Part shown: piece after piece, positions 27,951 through 35,861 of the stretch
Layout of the letters: each line of letters begins with the position of its first letter
Position numbering within the stretch: position 1 is the first letter of the stretch
Source: Halorhabdus sp. BNX81
GTDB taxonomy: Archaea; Halobacteriota; Halobacteria; Halobacteriales; Haloarculaceae
Direction of reading: 5' to 3'
Assembly (NCBI RefSeq): GCF_029229925.1
Contig: NZ_CP107254.1
Location: 1,798,001 to 1,862,000 of the forward strand
Length of the DNA stretch: 64,000 nt
The notes under the pieces: model-generated
What the model was told of the DNA's origin: nothing
Database searches by the model: none
The model's input: only the letters and a program-made list of their open reading frames with translations
Program-made: the position numbers and the translations under genes

Positions 27951-28134
27951 TGGATTTTCGAGCGAACAACGTGAGCGAGAACCATCCACGCGCAGGAAAG
28001 GGATTTGAACCACGCGAGTCGCAGCGTCCGACGTGACCGCAGGGAGCGAGGACGACCGTCTCGCCACCGGGTTCAAATCCCTGACCGCGCAACGATGCTG
28101 ACCGGAAGAAGCTAAGTGGCTTTCAGTCGGGCGC
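27951..28134. other. Region behind tRNA-Glu with degenerate repeats
   Basis: No gene is supported here. The segment has a 23-base copy of the tRNA-Glu 3' end (28069-28091), an inverted copy of its T arm (AGGGATTTGAACC at 27999-28011) and a short GAGCGAAC...GTGAGCGAG hairpin motif near 27960-27985. The short ORFs called across this area read through these repeats. It looks like scar sequence from integration and loss of mobile DNA. Confidence 0.6.
28069..28091 (+). repeat. Duplicate of the tRNA-Glu 3' end (candidate attachment-site relic)
   Basis: GGGTTCAAATCCCTGACCG continues as CGCA. It matches the tRNA tail at 27928-27950 at 22 of 23 positions; the only change is A to C in the acceptor stem. 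A second copy of a tRNA 3' end is the usual trace of tyrosine-recombinase integration at a tRNA gene. No integrase gene is nearby. Confidence 0.7.
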
Positions 28135-28755
28135 TCACAGAACAAACGCGCCGCCACCGATGATACCCATCGTCACCAGCAGCCGACCGACGCTACCGGC
28201 AAACGTCGCCAGCGCAAATTTTCCATAGTCTTTTTCCAAAATCGTGAACGCGTAGATCGAGATCGTATCCGGAAAGAAAGGCACGGAGAGAGCGAGTGCC
28301 AGGCCGACGTAACCGAACTTGCGGGCCAGTTGGACGGTCTTCCGTTCGGACCACTCGATGACGTCGAAGCGGGACTCCTTGATTCGCTTGACAAGGGGGC
28401 CATACTCCTTGGCTTCCTGGCCGATGTGGAAGGCAAATACACTCCCGGCCGCCTTTCCGAGCCCGCTAACAAGGACGATGACCGCGAGGGTCCAGTTGTA
28501 CGAGAGACCCAGTTGCATGTGTCCGGCCGGGGCGAGGACGATTTCACTCGGCAACGGCAACACGAAGGCGATCAAAAACGAGTAGATCGCGATGACGGCC
28601 AGCCCGAGTGGGCCGGTCGCTGAACGGACCATGTCTTCAAGGACGGCGTAGAACCCCGAGAAGAACCCAGCGCTCGACAGAAGCGCGTCCCCGAACGGAT
28701 CCACCAACCCCTGGGCGATGTCGCCAACGATGACGAGTGGGAGGGCACCATTCAC
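28135..28755 (-). CDS. VTT/DedA-like membrane protein (YqaA type)
   Basis: The 206-residue protein has about four or five hydrophobic segments and the SNARE-associated/VTT layout: FVLPLPSEIVLAPAGHMQLG, later GLGKAAGSVFAFHIG, and VPFFPDTISIYAFTILEKDYGKF. The GTG at 28755 is the only start that keeps the first helix; ATG at 28751 is in another frame. A TATA-like GAATATTAAGG lies about 35 bases upstream. VTT proteins handle membrane lipids or undecaprenyl-type carriers in bacteria; the archaeal role is open. Confidence 0.78.
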   Translation of the reverse strand: MNGALPLVIVGDIAQGLVDPFGDALLSSAGFFSGFYAVLEDMVRSATGPLGLAVIAIYSFLIAFVLPLPSEIVLAPAGHMQLGLSYNWTLAVIVLVSGLGKAAGSVFAFHIGQEAKEYGPLVKRIKESRFDVIEWSERKTVQLARKFGYVGLALALSVPFFPDTISIYAFTILEKDYGKFALATFAGSVGRLLVTMGIIGGGAFVL

Positions 28756-28815
28756 GCGGAAGGATTACGGGTGGGTTGTCGTAAACCTTAATATTCTAAC
28801 CAAGCAGCGACCGGC

Positions 28816-29865
28816 TCAATACCAGTCCAGATCCGCAACGAACGACCGGAGCATCGACCGGGTGACGTGGGGCATACAGACGACCCGCATCTCCCCGGAG
28901 CCGGTTTTCGTGACGCGCCAGCCCCGATCGCGTAGCTGCTCGATCAACGACAGCGAGACGTCAGCGGCCAACAGCGGGAGTTCGGGGCCGACGACCGTAT
29001 AGCCGCGATCGGCGAGTGCGTCGGCGAGCCACTCGGCGTTGTCCATCGACGCGTGGTACTGTCGACGATAGCCCTCGGGCCACAGCGCCTCCATGGCGGC
29101 GACGGCGCTGGCGACGCCCGCACCGCTTCTGGTCCCGGTCAGCGTCACCTGCGAGCGTGACTCCAGATACGGCGTGTCGATCGCGAGTTCGTCGAGCAGA
29201 TCGCTCGAGCGCGCGAGAAAGCCGCCCGCGGGGACCGCAGCCTGCCCCACCTTGTGTGGGTCGATCGTCATCGTGTCGATGTCGGCGTGACCGAAGTGCC
29301 ACGCGAAATCAGTGAACGGGAGAAAGAACCCGCCGAAGGCGGCGTCGACGTGCATCAATGCGTCCGCGTCGGCCGCCAGGTCCGCGAGTGCGGGGATCGG
29401 GTCGACGTGGCCGTACTCGGTGGTACCGGCGACACCGACGACGGCGACAGTGTCGTCGTCGATGGCGTCAGCCATTGCCTCGACGTCGGCCCGGTAGTCG
29501 GTCGTCGGAATCCGGCGCAATTCGACATCGAGCATTTCGGCGGCCTTCGTGAAGCTGAAGTGGGCGCTGTCGGGGACGACGACGTTGGGGTCCGTCGTCT
29601 CCGCCCGATTGCGCGCGATTCGGACGGCCTGGATGTTTGCCTCGGTCCCGCCGCTGGTGACGTAGCCCGCGGGATTGCCGAGGCCGGTGATCTCACCGAG
29701 CAAGTCGACGGCCTGGCGTTCGAGGTCGGTGACCGTCTGGTAAGTCCCGGGATCGCCCGGGTTCGTCGCGAGGAATCGTTGGGCTGCCTCGCGAGCCGCT
29801 GGATGTGGTTCAGTACACATCGAGGAGAGAACGCGCTCGAAATCCTGCGGCTCGGCTCGCTGCAT
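28816..29865 (-). CDS. mfnA: PLP-dependent decarboxylase MfnA (tyrosine/aspartate decarboxylase)
   Basis: The 349-residue group II decarboxylase has [15 protein letters not shown] near residue 70, [13 protein letters not shown], and [16 protein letters not shown] with the lysine that binds pyridoxal phosphate. Archaeal MfnA proteins make tyramine for methanofuran in methanogens and beta-alanine from aspartate in organisms without methanofuran. A haloarchaeon lacks methanofuran, so aspartate 1-decarboxylase activity feeding CoA synthesis is the better guess. This agrees with pantoate kinase and phosphopantothenate synthetase encoded 21 kb away. It lies 78 bases downstream of the PhzF gene on the same strand. 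Confidence 0.88.
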   Translation of the reverse strand: MQRAEPQDFERVLSSMCTEPHPAAREAAQRFLATNPGDPGTYQTVTDLERQAVDLLGEITGLGNPAGYVTSGGTEANIQAVRIARNRAETTDPNVVVPDSAHFSFTKAAEMLDVELRRIPTTDYRADVEAMADAIDDDTVAVVGVAGTTEYGHVDPIPALADLAADADALMHVDAAFGGFFLPFTDFAWHFGHADIDTMTIDPHKVGQAAVPAGGFLARSSDLLDELAIDTPYLESRSQVTLTGTRSGAGVASAVAAMEALWPEGYRRQYHASMDNAEWLADALADRGYTVVGPELPLLAADVSLSLIEQLRDRGWRVTKTGSGEMRVVCMPHVTRSMLRSFVADLDWY

Positions 29866-29943
29866 GGACGGTATTTGGGGCTTGATCGGTTTATCCGTTC
29901 CGCTCGTCGCAGTACTGTCGCCGTCAGATTCGCTGACACGCAG

Positions 29944-30843
29944 TCAGACTTCGATGATGTCGCCATCCTCGACGTCCGGAATGGCTATGTCGCCAGTGAG
30001 TGTCGTCACGGCCTGCCCGCCGACGAAGACGCCGTCCTCGACGCGAACCTGTACACGCCCGGGCCGATCCAGAAAGTCGCCCTGTTCACACCGGACCGTG
30101 GTGGCGTCGATCTCGGCGAACCGGTCAAGATACGCCGCGACCGCGCCGCTTGCCGTCCCAGTAACGGGATCTTCGTCGACGCCGACGCCCGGCGCGAACA
30201 GCCGGCCATGCACTGTCGACTCCCGATCGAGCGTGTCGAACGTGAACACGTACAGCCCGGTCGCGTCGTGTTCGTCACAGAGGCGCTCGATCGCCGCCAG
30301 GTTGGGCGCGATGTCACCCAACTGCTCGAAGTAGTTGACGGGGACGACGAGAAATGGCATCCCCGTCGACGCCCGGGCGATCGGAAGATCCATGCCGACA
30401 CCTGCGAACGCTGTCTCGGTCAATCCGAGGATCTCGGCCAGCCGGTCATAGCCGATGTCGACCGACCGAACGTCGGGGTCGTCGCCCGCCATCCAGACCG
30501 TGCCGTCGGCTTCGATCTCGATCGCGAGCGTCCCCACGTTCGTCGAAATCGAGTGGTCGCCGGCGTCGAGATCGCCCTGCTCGAACAACCGAGCGTGGGC
30601 GGCGATCGTCGCGTGGCCACAGAGATCGACCTCGTTCTCGGGCGTGAAATATCGAAGCGTCCGGTCGGCATCCTCGGCCGAGCGGACGAAGGCCGTCTCG
30701 CTCGCGCCGAGTTCCGCGGCGATGGCCTGCATCTGATCGGCGGACAGGTCAGCAGCGTCGGGAACCACGCCGGCCGGATTCCCGGCGAAGGAGTCCGTCG
30801 TGAACGCGTCGACGAGCGAAACGTCGAGCGAGTCGGTTGACAT
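29944..30843 (-). CDS. PhzF family isomerase/epimerase
   Basis: The 299-residue protein starts at MSTDSLDVSLVDAFTTDSFAGNPAGVV; the first conserved motif FAGNPAGVV and the catalytic Glu region ASETAFV mark the PhzF fold. LCGHATIAAHA and GVDEDPVTGTASGAVAAYL complete the two-domain signature. The family includes trans-2,3-dihydro-3-hydroxyanthranilate isomerase, but most members, including those in archaea, have unknown substrates. No phenazine genes are near, so that product is unlikely here. Confidence 0.88.
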   Translation of the reverse strand: MSTDSLDVSLVDAFTTDSFAGNPAGVVPDAADLSADQMQAIAAELGASETAFVRSAEDADRTLRYFTPENEVDLCGHATIAAHARLFEQGDLDAGDHSISTNVGTLAIEIEADGTVWMAGDDPDVRSVDIGYDRLAEILGLTETAFAGVGMDLPIARASTGMPFLVVPVNYFEQLGDIAPNLAAIERLCDEHDATGLYVFTFDTLDRESTVHGRLFAPGVGVDEDPVTGTASGAVAAYLDRFAEIDATTVRCEQGDFLDRPGRVQVRVEDGVFVGGQAVTTLTGDIAIPDVEDGDIIEV

Positions 30844-30894
30844 ACCACGTGCTGGGACCACCAGGGGGATATGTCCACCGACGTCAGTCCGGCG

Positions 30895-32376
30895 CTACTG
30901 ATCGTCCTCGCCCGTCACCCGTCGCACCCACGACGCAACGTCCTCGACGACTGCGCGGGAGACGTTGTTCGGCTGGAAGTACTCGGCCGGTGACGGCTGG
31001 CCCTCACCCGGCATGAAGAGATGGTTCAGGTCGGGGTACAGGGAGAACGAAACGTTCTCCCGGTCACCGAGTGCCTGCTGCCACTGGTTATATCCATTCT
31101 CGACGGTGACCTGATAGTCGCGCTCGCCCTGGAAAATGGCGAGGGGCACGTCGAGTTCCTTGGCCGTCGCCACCTGATCGTATTCCTGGACAGTCCGCCA
31201 GAAGGGACGCCCGCCGAGGCCGAAGAGGATCTCATCCTCACTGATGTCCAGCGACCGAATTCGTTCGACCGTTTGTTCGACCGCTTGGAGTTGGGTCGCC
31301 TCCTCGTCGCTGAGTTCACCGTCGAGACGGAACAAATACTCCTGCTGTTCCGGAATGACGTCCAGTAGTGGGCGGGCGTTGCCAGCCAGCATGACCGCGC
31401 CCGCAACCGACCCGTCGCGGTCGGCGATCCGTGGCGCGGTCATCGCGCCGATGGAGTGACCGACGACGACAGTTCGGGAGGGGTCGATCCGGGGGTGTTC
31501 ACGGAAGACGCCAAGCGCGGTCAACGCGTCGTCAGTGACCTTCTCGTCAAGCGTGAGCGTGGCCCGATCGACGTCACAGGCATGTGTTCGCTTGTCATAC
31601 CGGAGGACGGCGACGCCACGGCTCGCCAGCCCCCACGCGAGATCCTTGAACGGTTTGTTTGGCCCGAGCGTCTCGTCCATGTCGTTGGGGCCTGATCCGT
31701 GAACCAGGACGACGCCGGGGACCGACTCCTCGCCTGTCGGGAGCGTGAGTTTCGCCGGCAGCGAACACGTCTCGGTCGCCTCGATCGTCCGATCGACTTC
31801 CTCGAACGCCGACTGGTCGACGTACTCCGGCGGGGAATAGGAGCCGCCCGACGCCGGGAAAAACAGCCCGACGATCGTTGCGGTGTCGTCGAAGACGAGC
31901 CGGACCGCCTGTCGACCGCCGGTGAAGCGCGCGAGGACCACGGTGACGTGGTACCCGTCCGATCGGCTGTACTCCGCTCCGGCGAGTTCGACGAACTGCC
32001 CCAGGGAGGCGGTCTGGGTGGTCCAGATCGATTCGAGCTGCTCGGCGTCGATTTGGGCGGTGAACTGTTCGGAAAACGCATAGTCGTCCATGATCGCGGC
32101 GTACTCGCCGGCAGCGAGTTGGTTGACGAACGCCCGTCCGGTCTCTTTGAGTGTCTCCGGATCGATGGATTCCGTCTCAGTCGGTTCGGTCGTTTCTGTG
32201 GGCTCGTCGGTCGCTGTCGACTCGCTCGGTTCCGACGTCGCCGTGTCGGTTTCCGTCGTAGACGCATCTGTTGTCGTGCTCGTCGGTGTCGACGGTTCGT
32301 CGTCCTCCGAACAGCCGGCCAGCGACGCGCCGGAGAGGGCAATGCACGTCTGGAGGAAACGGCGGCGAGTTCGCAT
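30895..32376 (-). CDS. Tat-exported lipoprotein: DUF3887-like domain fused to alpha/beta hydrolase
   Basis: The 493-residue protein begins RTRRRFLQTC (twin-arginine) and has lipobox LAGC at about residues 19-22. A Thr/Ser/Glu-rich linker spans about 25-70. Residues about 75-175 resemble the DUF3887 module often placed before hydrolases. The rest is an alpha/beta hydrolase of the dienelactone hydrolase/BAAT type: oxyanion HGSGPND, nucleophile elbow VVGHSIGAM, acid in FQGERDYQV and His in PDLNHLFMPG. It acts outside the membrane, probably on an ester; the substrate is unknown. Confidence 0.87.
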   Translation of the reverse strand: MRTRRRFLQTCIALSGASLAGCSEDDEPSTPTSTTTDASTTETDTATSEPSESTATDEPTETTEPTETESIDPETLKETGRAFVNQLAAGEYAAIMDDYAFSEQFTAQIDAEQLESIWTTQTASLGQFVELAGAEYSRSDGYHVTVVLARFTGGRQAVRLVFDDTATIVGLFFPASGGSYSPPEYVDQSAFEEVDRTIEATETCSLPAKLTLPTGEESVPGVVLVHGSGPNDMDETLGPNKPFKDLAWGLASRGVAVLRYDKRTHACDVDRATLTLDEKVTDDALTALGVFREHPRIDPSRTVVVGHSIGAMTAPRIADRDGSVAGAVMLAGNARPLLDVIPEQQEYLFRLDGELSDEEATQLQAVEQTVERIRSLDISEDEILFGLGGRPFWRTVQEYDQVATAKELDVPLAIFQGERDYQVTVENGYNQWQQALGDRENVSFSLYPDLNHLFMPGEGQPSPAEYFQPNNVSRAVVEDVASWVRRVTGEDDQ

Positions 32377-32495
32377 AGGGGACTATCCGTTGGCGAACCT
32401 CTTAAGCAGACAACCCGAGCTACAGCGAGTGAAGCGGGGCTGCATGTAAAACCATAATTGTCGCCGTCCCCTGGCTTCGCCCGGTGACTACCTGA

Positions 32496-33194
32496 ATGGC
32501 CGACCTGCCGGAGGAATTCCCCTGTACCATCACGAACTGGGAGTACATCTACGGGCTGTGCCGGGATGTCAGCGACGACGTCAAGGCCGACGACTTCGAG
32601 CCCGACGTCGTCGTGTCGCTGGCCCGTGGCGGCTGGTTCGCCGGTCGGACGCTGTGTGACTTTCTCGGACTGGACGACCTCACAAGTCTCAAGATCGAAC
32701 ACTACGTCGGGACCGCGGCCAAGAGCCAGGAGCCCGAGGTTCGCTACCCCATGCCCGAGGGCTCAGTCGCTGGCAAGGACGTCCTGATCGTCGACGACAT
32801 CGCCGACACCGGCCAGTCGCTCGAACACGCTTATGAGTACGTGAGCGAGCGCGATCCGAACGCCGTCCGGACCGCCACGTTGCAGTTGCTCCAGACCAGC
32901 GAGTTCGAGCCGGACTTCGTCGGCGAACGCTTGGTGGAGTGGGTCTGGGTCGTCTACCCCTGGAACTTCATCGAGGACATGATCGACCTGATCAGTAGCG
33001 TCATGGCGAAGGCCGACGCCGAAACCTTCAGCGAGGAGGACGTCCGGTCGCTGTTGCGTTCCTACCACGAGGTCGACCCGATCGAGATGGAGATCGCCCA
33101 GCCCGACCGGATGGACGAAGTGCTCACGGAGATGGAACGCCGCGGCGTCATCGAGTATGCCGGCGAGGACGCCTGGCGGCTCTCCGGGCAGTAA
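32496..33194 (+). CDS. Phosphoribosyltransferase (type I PRTase)
   Basis: The 232-residue protein has the PRPP-binding loop DVLIVDDIADTGQSL at about residues 94-108 and an early SLARGGWFAG flexible-loop region, typical of archaeal purine or xanthine-type phosphoribosyltransferases. The last 60 residues form a helical extension ending in a winged-helix-like MERRGVIEYAGEDAWRL. Substrate is likely hypoxanthine/guanine or xanthine, but cannot be fixed. It is followed after 31 bases by a small membrane protein gene on the same strand. Confidence 0.87.
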   Translation: MADLPEEFPCTITNWEYIYGLCRDVSDDVKADDFEPDVVVSLARGGWFAGRTLCDFLGLDDLTSLKIEHYVGTAAKSQEPEVRYPMPEGSVAGKDVLIVDDIADTGQSLEHAYEYVSERDPNAVRTATLQLLQTSEFEPDFVGERLVEWVWVVYPWNFIEDMIDLISSVMAKADAETFSEEDVRSLLRSYHEVDPIEMEIAQPDRMDEVLTEMERRGVIEYAGEDAWRLSGQ

Positions 33195-33225
33195 GTATTA
33201 GTTTATCGTCCTCTTCGTCGGATGC

Positions 33226-33684
33226 GTGGCGCTCGGAGACATCGACCGTCGGGCAGTCGGGCTCGCCGCACTGCTGGCTGGGGCGATCACGTTCGTCCAC
33301 GTCTCGACCAGCACCGGCACCATCACCGCCGCGACGACGAACACGCTCGTGATGGCAGTCGGCATCGCGGCCGTGCCTGCCGGCGTGGTCGTCGGCGTCC
33401 TGAGCGGCAGTTACGACCGCCACTTGATCGAAGGAGGGTTCGCTGCCGCCGGTGGGACGGCGATGGGTATCCTCGGGTGGTCAGTGGTCAGGGCGATCCT
33501 GCTGGACGCCGTCCCGATCGCGCATCGACTCGACGTCGTCTTCCTCGTCGTGGCCCTCGAGGGGCCGGTGTTCGCAGTAGTCGCCCCGTTCCTGTTTCTC
33601 GTCGGTGGCTACACGGCCGCCCGGGTGGCCGAATGGACCGAGCAGTCGATCGACAATCAATTGACTGTCGGGTTGTTCCGGTGA
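33226..33684 (+). CDS. Four-helix hypothetical membrane protein
   Basis: The 152-residue protein starts with GTG and shows four hydrophobic segments (about 12-30, 40-60, 73-95 and 105-132) with glycine and alanine richness, and an amphipathic C-terminus. I recognise no family with confidence; it looks like the many DUF-type haloarchaeal membrane proteins. It lies 31 bases after the phosphoribosyltransferase gene and 83 before the AEC transporter on the same strand, so all three may be transcribed together. Confidence 0.65.
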   Translation: MALGDIDRRAVGLAALLAGAITFVHVSTSTGTITAATTNTLVMAVGIAAVPAGVVVGVLSGSYDRHLIEGGFAAAGGTAMGILGWSVVRAILLDAVPIAHRLDVVFLVVALEGPVFAVVAPFLFLVGGYTAARVAEWTEQSIDNQLTVGLFR

Positions 33685-33767
33685 GGACCGACGGTCGCTG
33701 GGAGCGGAGCCGTCCGGAGAATCCGAATCCGAAGGGATTGTGACCCACCCCGGCCAAGCGCCCGATC

Positions 33768-34736
33768 GTGTCCGCGCTCGAACTGTCGTCGCTCGTCGGA
33801 ATCTTCGGAACGGCCATCCTGCCGATCATCGCGATCGCAGCCGCCGGGTTCGCGCTCGGGCGTGTCAAGGACGTCGACGCCGGGCCGCTGAACACCATCA
33901 CGGTCTACGTGCTGGTGCCCGCGCTGGTCTTTCATACCCTGGTGATGACGCCGATGGACGGCGAGACGGTCCTACTTGTCGCCGTCGGCGTCCTGGCCGT
34001 GACACTGGTCATGCTGGCCATCGCCGGCGGGGTCGGGCGACTCGCCGGCCGGACCGAGCCCCTGCTGGGGGCGTTCGTCCTGACGGCCGCCTTCGCCAAC
34101 TCGGGGAACTTCGGCATCCCGCTCTCGAAGTTCGCCTTCGGCGAGCTCGGCGAGAGCACGGCGGTGCTCTACGCGGCGGTCCAGGGCGTGCTCCTGTACA
34201 CCCTCGGGACGTACGTCGCGGCGCGGGGCAGCGGCGGGGCGCTCGCCGGCGTCCGCCGCGCGGCCCGGATCCCGCTGGTGTACGTGGTCGTCGTCGCGCT
34301 CGGCGTCCGCTGGCTCGGCCTCGCCCCGGCGGCCGGTTCATCGGCCATGGAGACGCTCCGGCTGGTCGGCGACTCCTCGATCCCGGTCATGCTACTCATC
34401 CTCGGGATCCAGCTCTCGGGGACGGACTACGGCGCAGCCATCGGCCAGGTGGGGCTCTCGAACCTGCTCAAACTCACGGTCGCGCCGGTCGTCGCCGTCG
34501 GAATCGCGCTCGTCCTGGGCTTCGAAAATCAGACGGTCGCGCGTGTATTCATCCTCGAATCAGCTGGCCCCACCGCAGTCACGCCGATCATTCTGCTGGG
34601 CGAATTCAGCGAGCACGGCGACGGACCGATCGGCCCCGCGGAGTTCGCCAGCACCGCGATCCTGACGTCGACACTGCTGAGCATCCCGATACTGACCGTC
34701 CTGATCGCACTCCTCAGGGCCGGCGTCGTGATCTAG
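33768..34736 (+). CDS. AEC family transporter (auxin efflux carrier type)
   Basis: The 322-residue protein has about ten transmembrane helices in two inverted halves. The family motifs are FANSGNFGIPLSKFAFG in the first half and LESAGPTAVTPIILLGEF in the second, which form the crossover site of BART-superfamily carriers. Family members move malonate, malate or related organic acids; the substrate here is unknown. It ends 9 bases before the stop codon of the 38-residue ORF on the other strand (34746). Confidence 0.9.
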   Translation: MSALELSSLVGIFGTAILPIIAIAAAGFALGRVKDVDAGPLNTITVYVLVPALVFHTLVMTPMDGETVLLVAVGVLAVTLVMLAIAGGVGRLAGRTEPLLGAFVLTAAFANSGNFGIPLSKFAFGELGESTAVLYAAVQGVLLYTLGTYVAARGSGGALAGVRRAARIPLVYVVVVALGVRWLGLAPAAGSSAMETLRLVGDSSIPVMLLILGIQLSGTDYGAAIGQVGLSNLLKLTVAPVVAVGIALVLGFENQTVARVFILESAGPTAVTPIILLGEFSEHGDGPIGPAEFASTAILTSTLLSIPILTVLIALLRAGVVI

Positions 34737-34745
34737 GCGGCCCCG

Positions 34746-34862
34746 TCAGGGTCGCCGCTTCCGGCCGTCGTCGTGGACGTATCGCAACGCCGCGTAGTAC
34801 CGGTCCCGGTCGAACCGATCCTCGCTCGCGGCGATGCTCTCGCTGATTCGCTCCGGCGTCAT
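34746..34862 (-). CDS. Small hypothetical protein (38 residues)
   Basis: Reading the minus strand from the ATG at 34862 gives 38 codons and a TGA. The sequence MTPERISESIAASEDRF continues to a highly basic end, ALRYVHDDGRKRRP. It opens with a helix-forming segment, has RDRYYAALRYV aromatic spacing and good halophile codon use. A TATA-like CATTATG lies about 30 bases upstream. It sits 102 bases downstream of scpA on the same strand and converges with the AEC gene. The basic tail could bind nucleic acid. I recognise no named family. It is a candidate real small gene missed by length cut-offs. Confidence 0.6.
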   Translation of the reverse strand: MTPERISESIAASEDRFDRDRYYAALRYVHDDGRKRRP

Positions 34863-34964
34863 GGTTGTGGGTATGAGCCACACTAACATAATGGTTTTTC
34901 ATCCAAAATGTGAGAGGGCTGCCCCCAGATCCGCTGACGAAAAGTGCCACAAAAGATTGGCAGG

Positions 34965-35861
34965 TCACTCGGCCGGCGTCGATTCGGGGGGTTGGATCCA
35001 CAGATCCCCGAAGTACTCGTCCTGGTCGAGGACGATCCGGCCCTGGTTTGACAGAAAGAGCAGGCCCAGGAACGACTCGATGCGTGAGCCGGCGGCACCG
35101 TCGACTTCGGCAAACAACACCGCGTCGCGCCCGGCGTCGAACTGCGTCTCGATCTTCGTGGCGACGGACTCGACGAGTTCCTCGACGTTCTCGCCGTGGG
35201 CCGTCCCGGTCACGTCCTCGACCGTAGGCTCGGCGTCCTCCCGCATGTCGTCGTCCATCCGGTAGTCGAGTTCCTGGGTCCCGCGGCGGAATCCACGCGG
35301 GGAGTCGCTGGTGTCGTACTCCCTCGACTCCTTCCAGTCGGCCGACCGCTCGGCCTCCCGGAGTTCCCGGACGAGATCCTCGAGGGTGTCTGGCGTCCCG
35401 CGTGCCCGTTTGCGGTCGAGTCGCCGGTCCATCTCATCCTCTAAGGCGTCGAACGGATCGCTGTCTCCCCCCGAAAGATCGCCGGCGGCGAACGGATCGG
35501 CCGGTTCGTCCACCGCAGGTTCCTCGGCAGGGTCGTCGTCTTCCAGCAGCGCGTCGCTTTTCATCCGCAACAGGACACTCGCGTAGAACAGCGCCCGCCC
35601 GGACGTCCGGAGGTCGACCTCGTCGAGACGTTCGAGGAACTTGTCGGTCACTCGCACCACGTCGATGTCCCACGGGTCTATCTCGTCGTCCTCCGCAAGC
35701 CCGACCAGGACTTCGACGGGTTCGACCTCGCCGTCGTCGAGTGATGGCTCGGAAGGCGCGCCAGATTGGGCCATCACGCCTGTCCCGCCGTCGGGTCGCG
35801 TCTGTTCTCCCCCGTCCGTGTCCTCCCGTTGGTCCTCACTCATCAATTCCTCCTCAGTCAT
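34965..35861 (-). CDS. scpA: Segregation and condensation protein A (kleisin)
   Basis: The 298-residue protein is the kleisin partner of SMC. The N-terminal domain (EPVEVLVGLAEDDEIDPWDIDVVRVTDKFLERL, split as VEVLVGLAEDDEIDPWDID) is the typical ScpA opening that binds the SMC neck. SGRALFYASVLLRMKSDALL follows. A long acidic and Arg-rich linker covers about 115-220, and the last 70 residues form a winged helix (FLGLLFLSNQGRIVLDQDEYFGDLWI in part). The start overlaps the end of smc by 8 bases, so ScpA is made in step with SMC. No scpB is adjacent, which is common in archaea. Confidence 0.9.
   Translation of the reverse strand: MTEEELMSEDQREDTDGGEQTRPDGGTGVMAQSGAPSEPSLDDGEVEPVEVLVGLAEDDEIDPWDIDVVRVTDKFLERLDEVDLRTSGRALFYASVLLRMKSDALLEDDDPAEEPAVDEPADPFAAGDLSGGDSDPFDALEDEMDRRLDRKRARGTPDTLEDLVRELREAERSADWKESREYDTSDSPRGFRRGTQELDYRMDDDMREDAEPTVEDVTGTAHGENVEELVESVATKIETQFDAGRDAVLFAEVDGAAGSRIESFLGLLFLSNQGRIVLDQDEYFGDLWIQPPESTPAE

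Noticed and set aside
29254-30840. 528-codon plus-strand frame opposite mfnA and phzF
   Set aside because: It spans two real minus-strand genes and the gap between them; no domain is visible.
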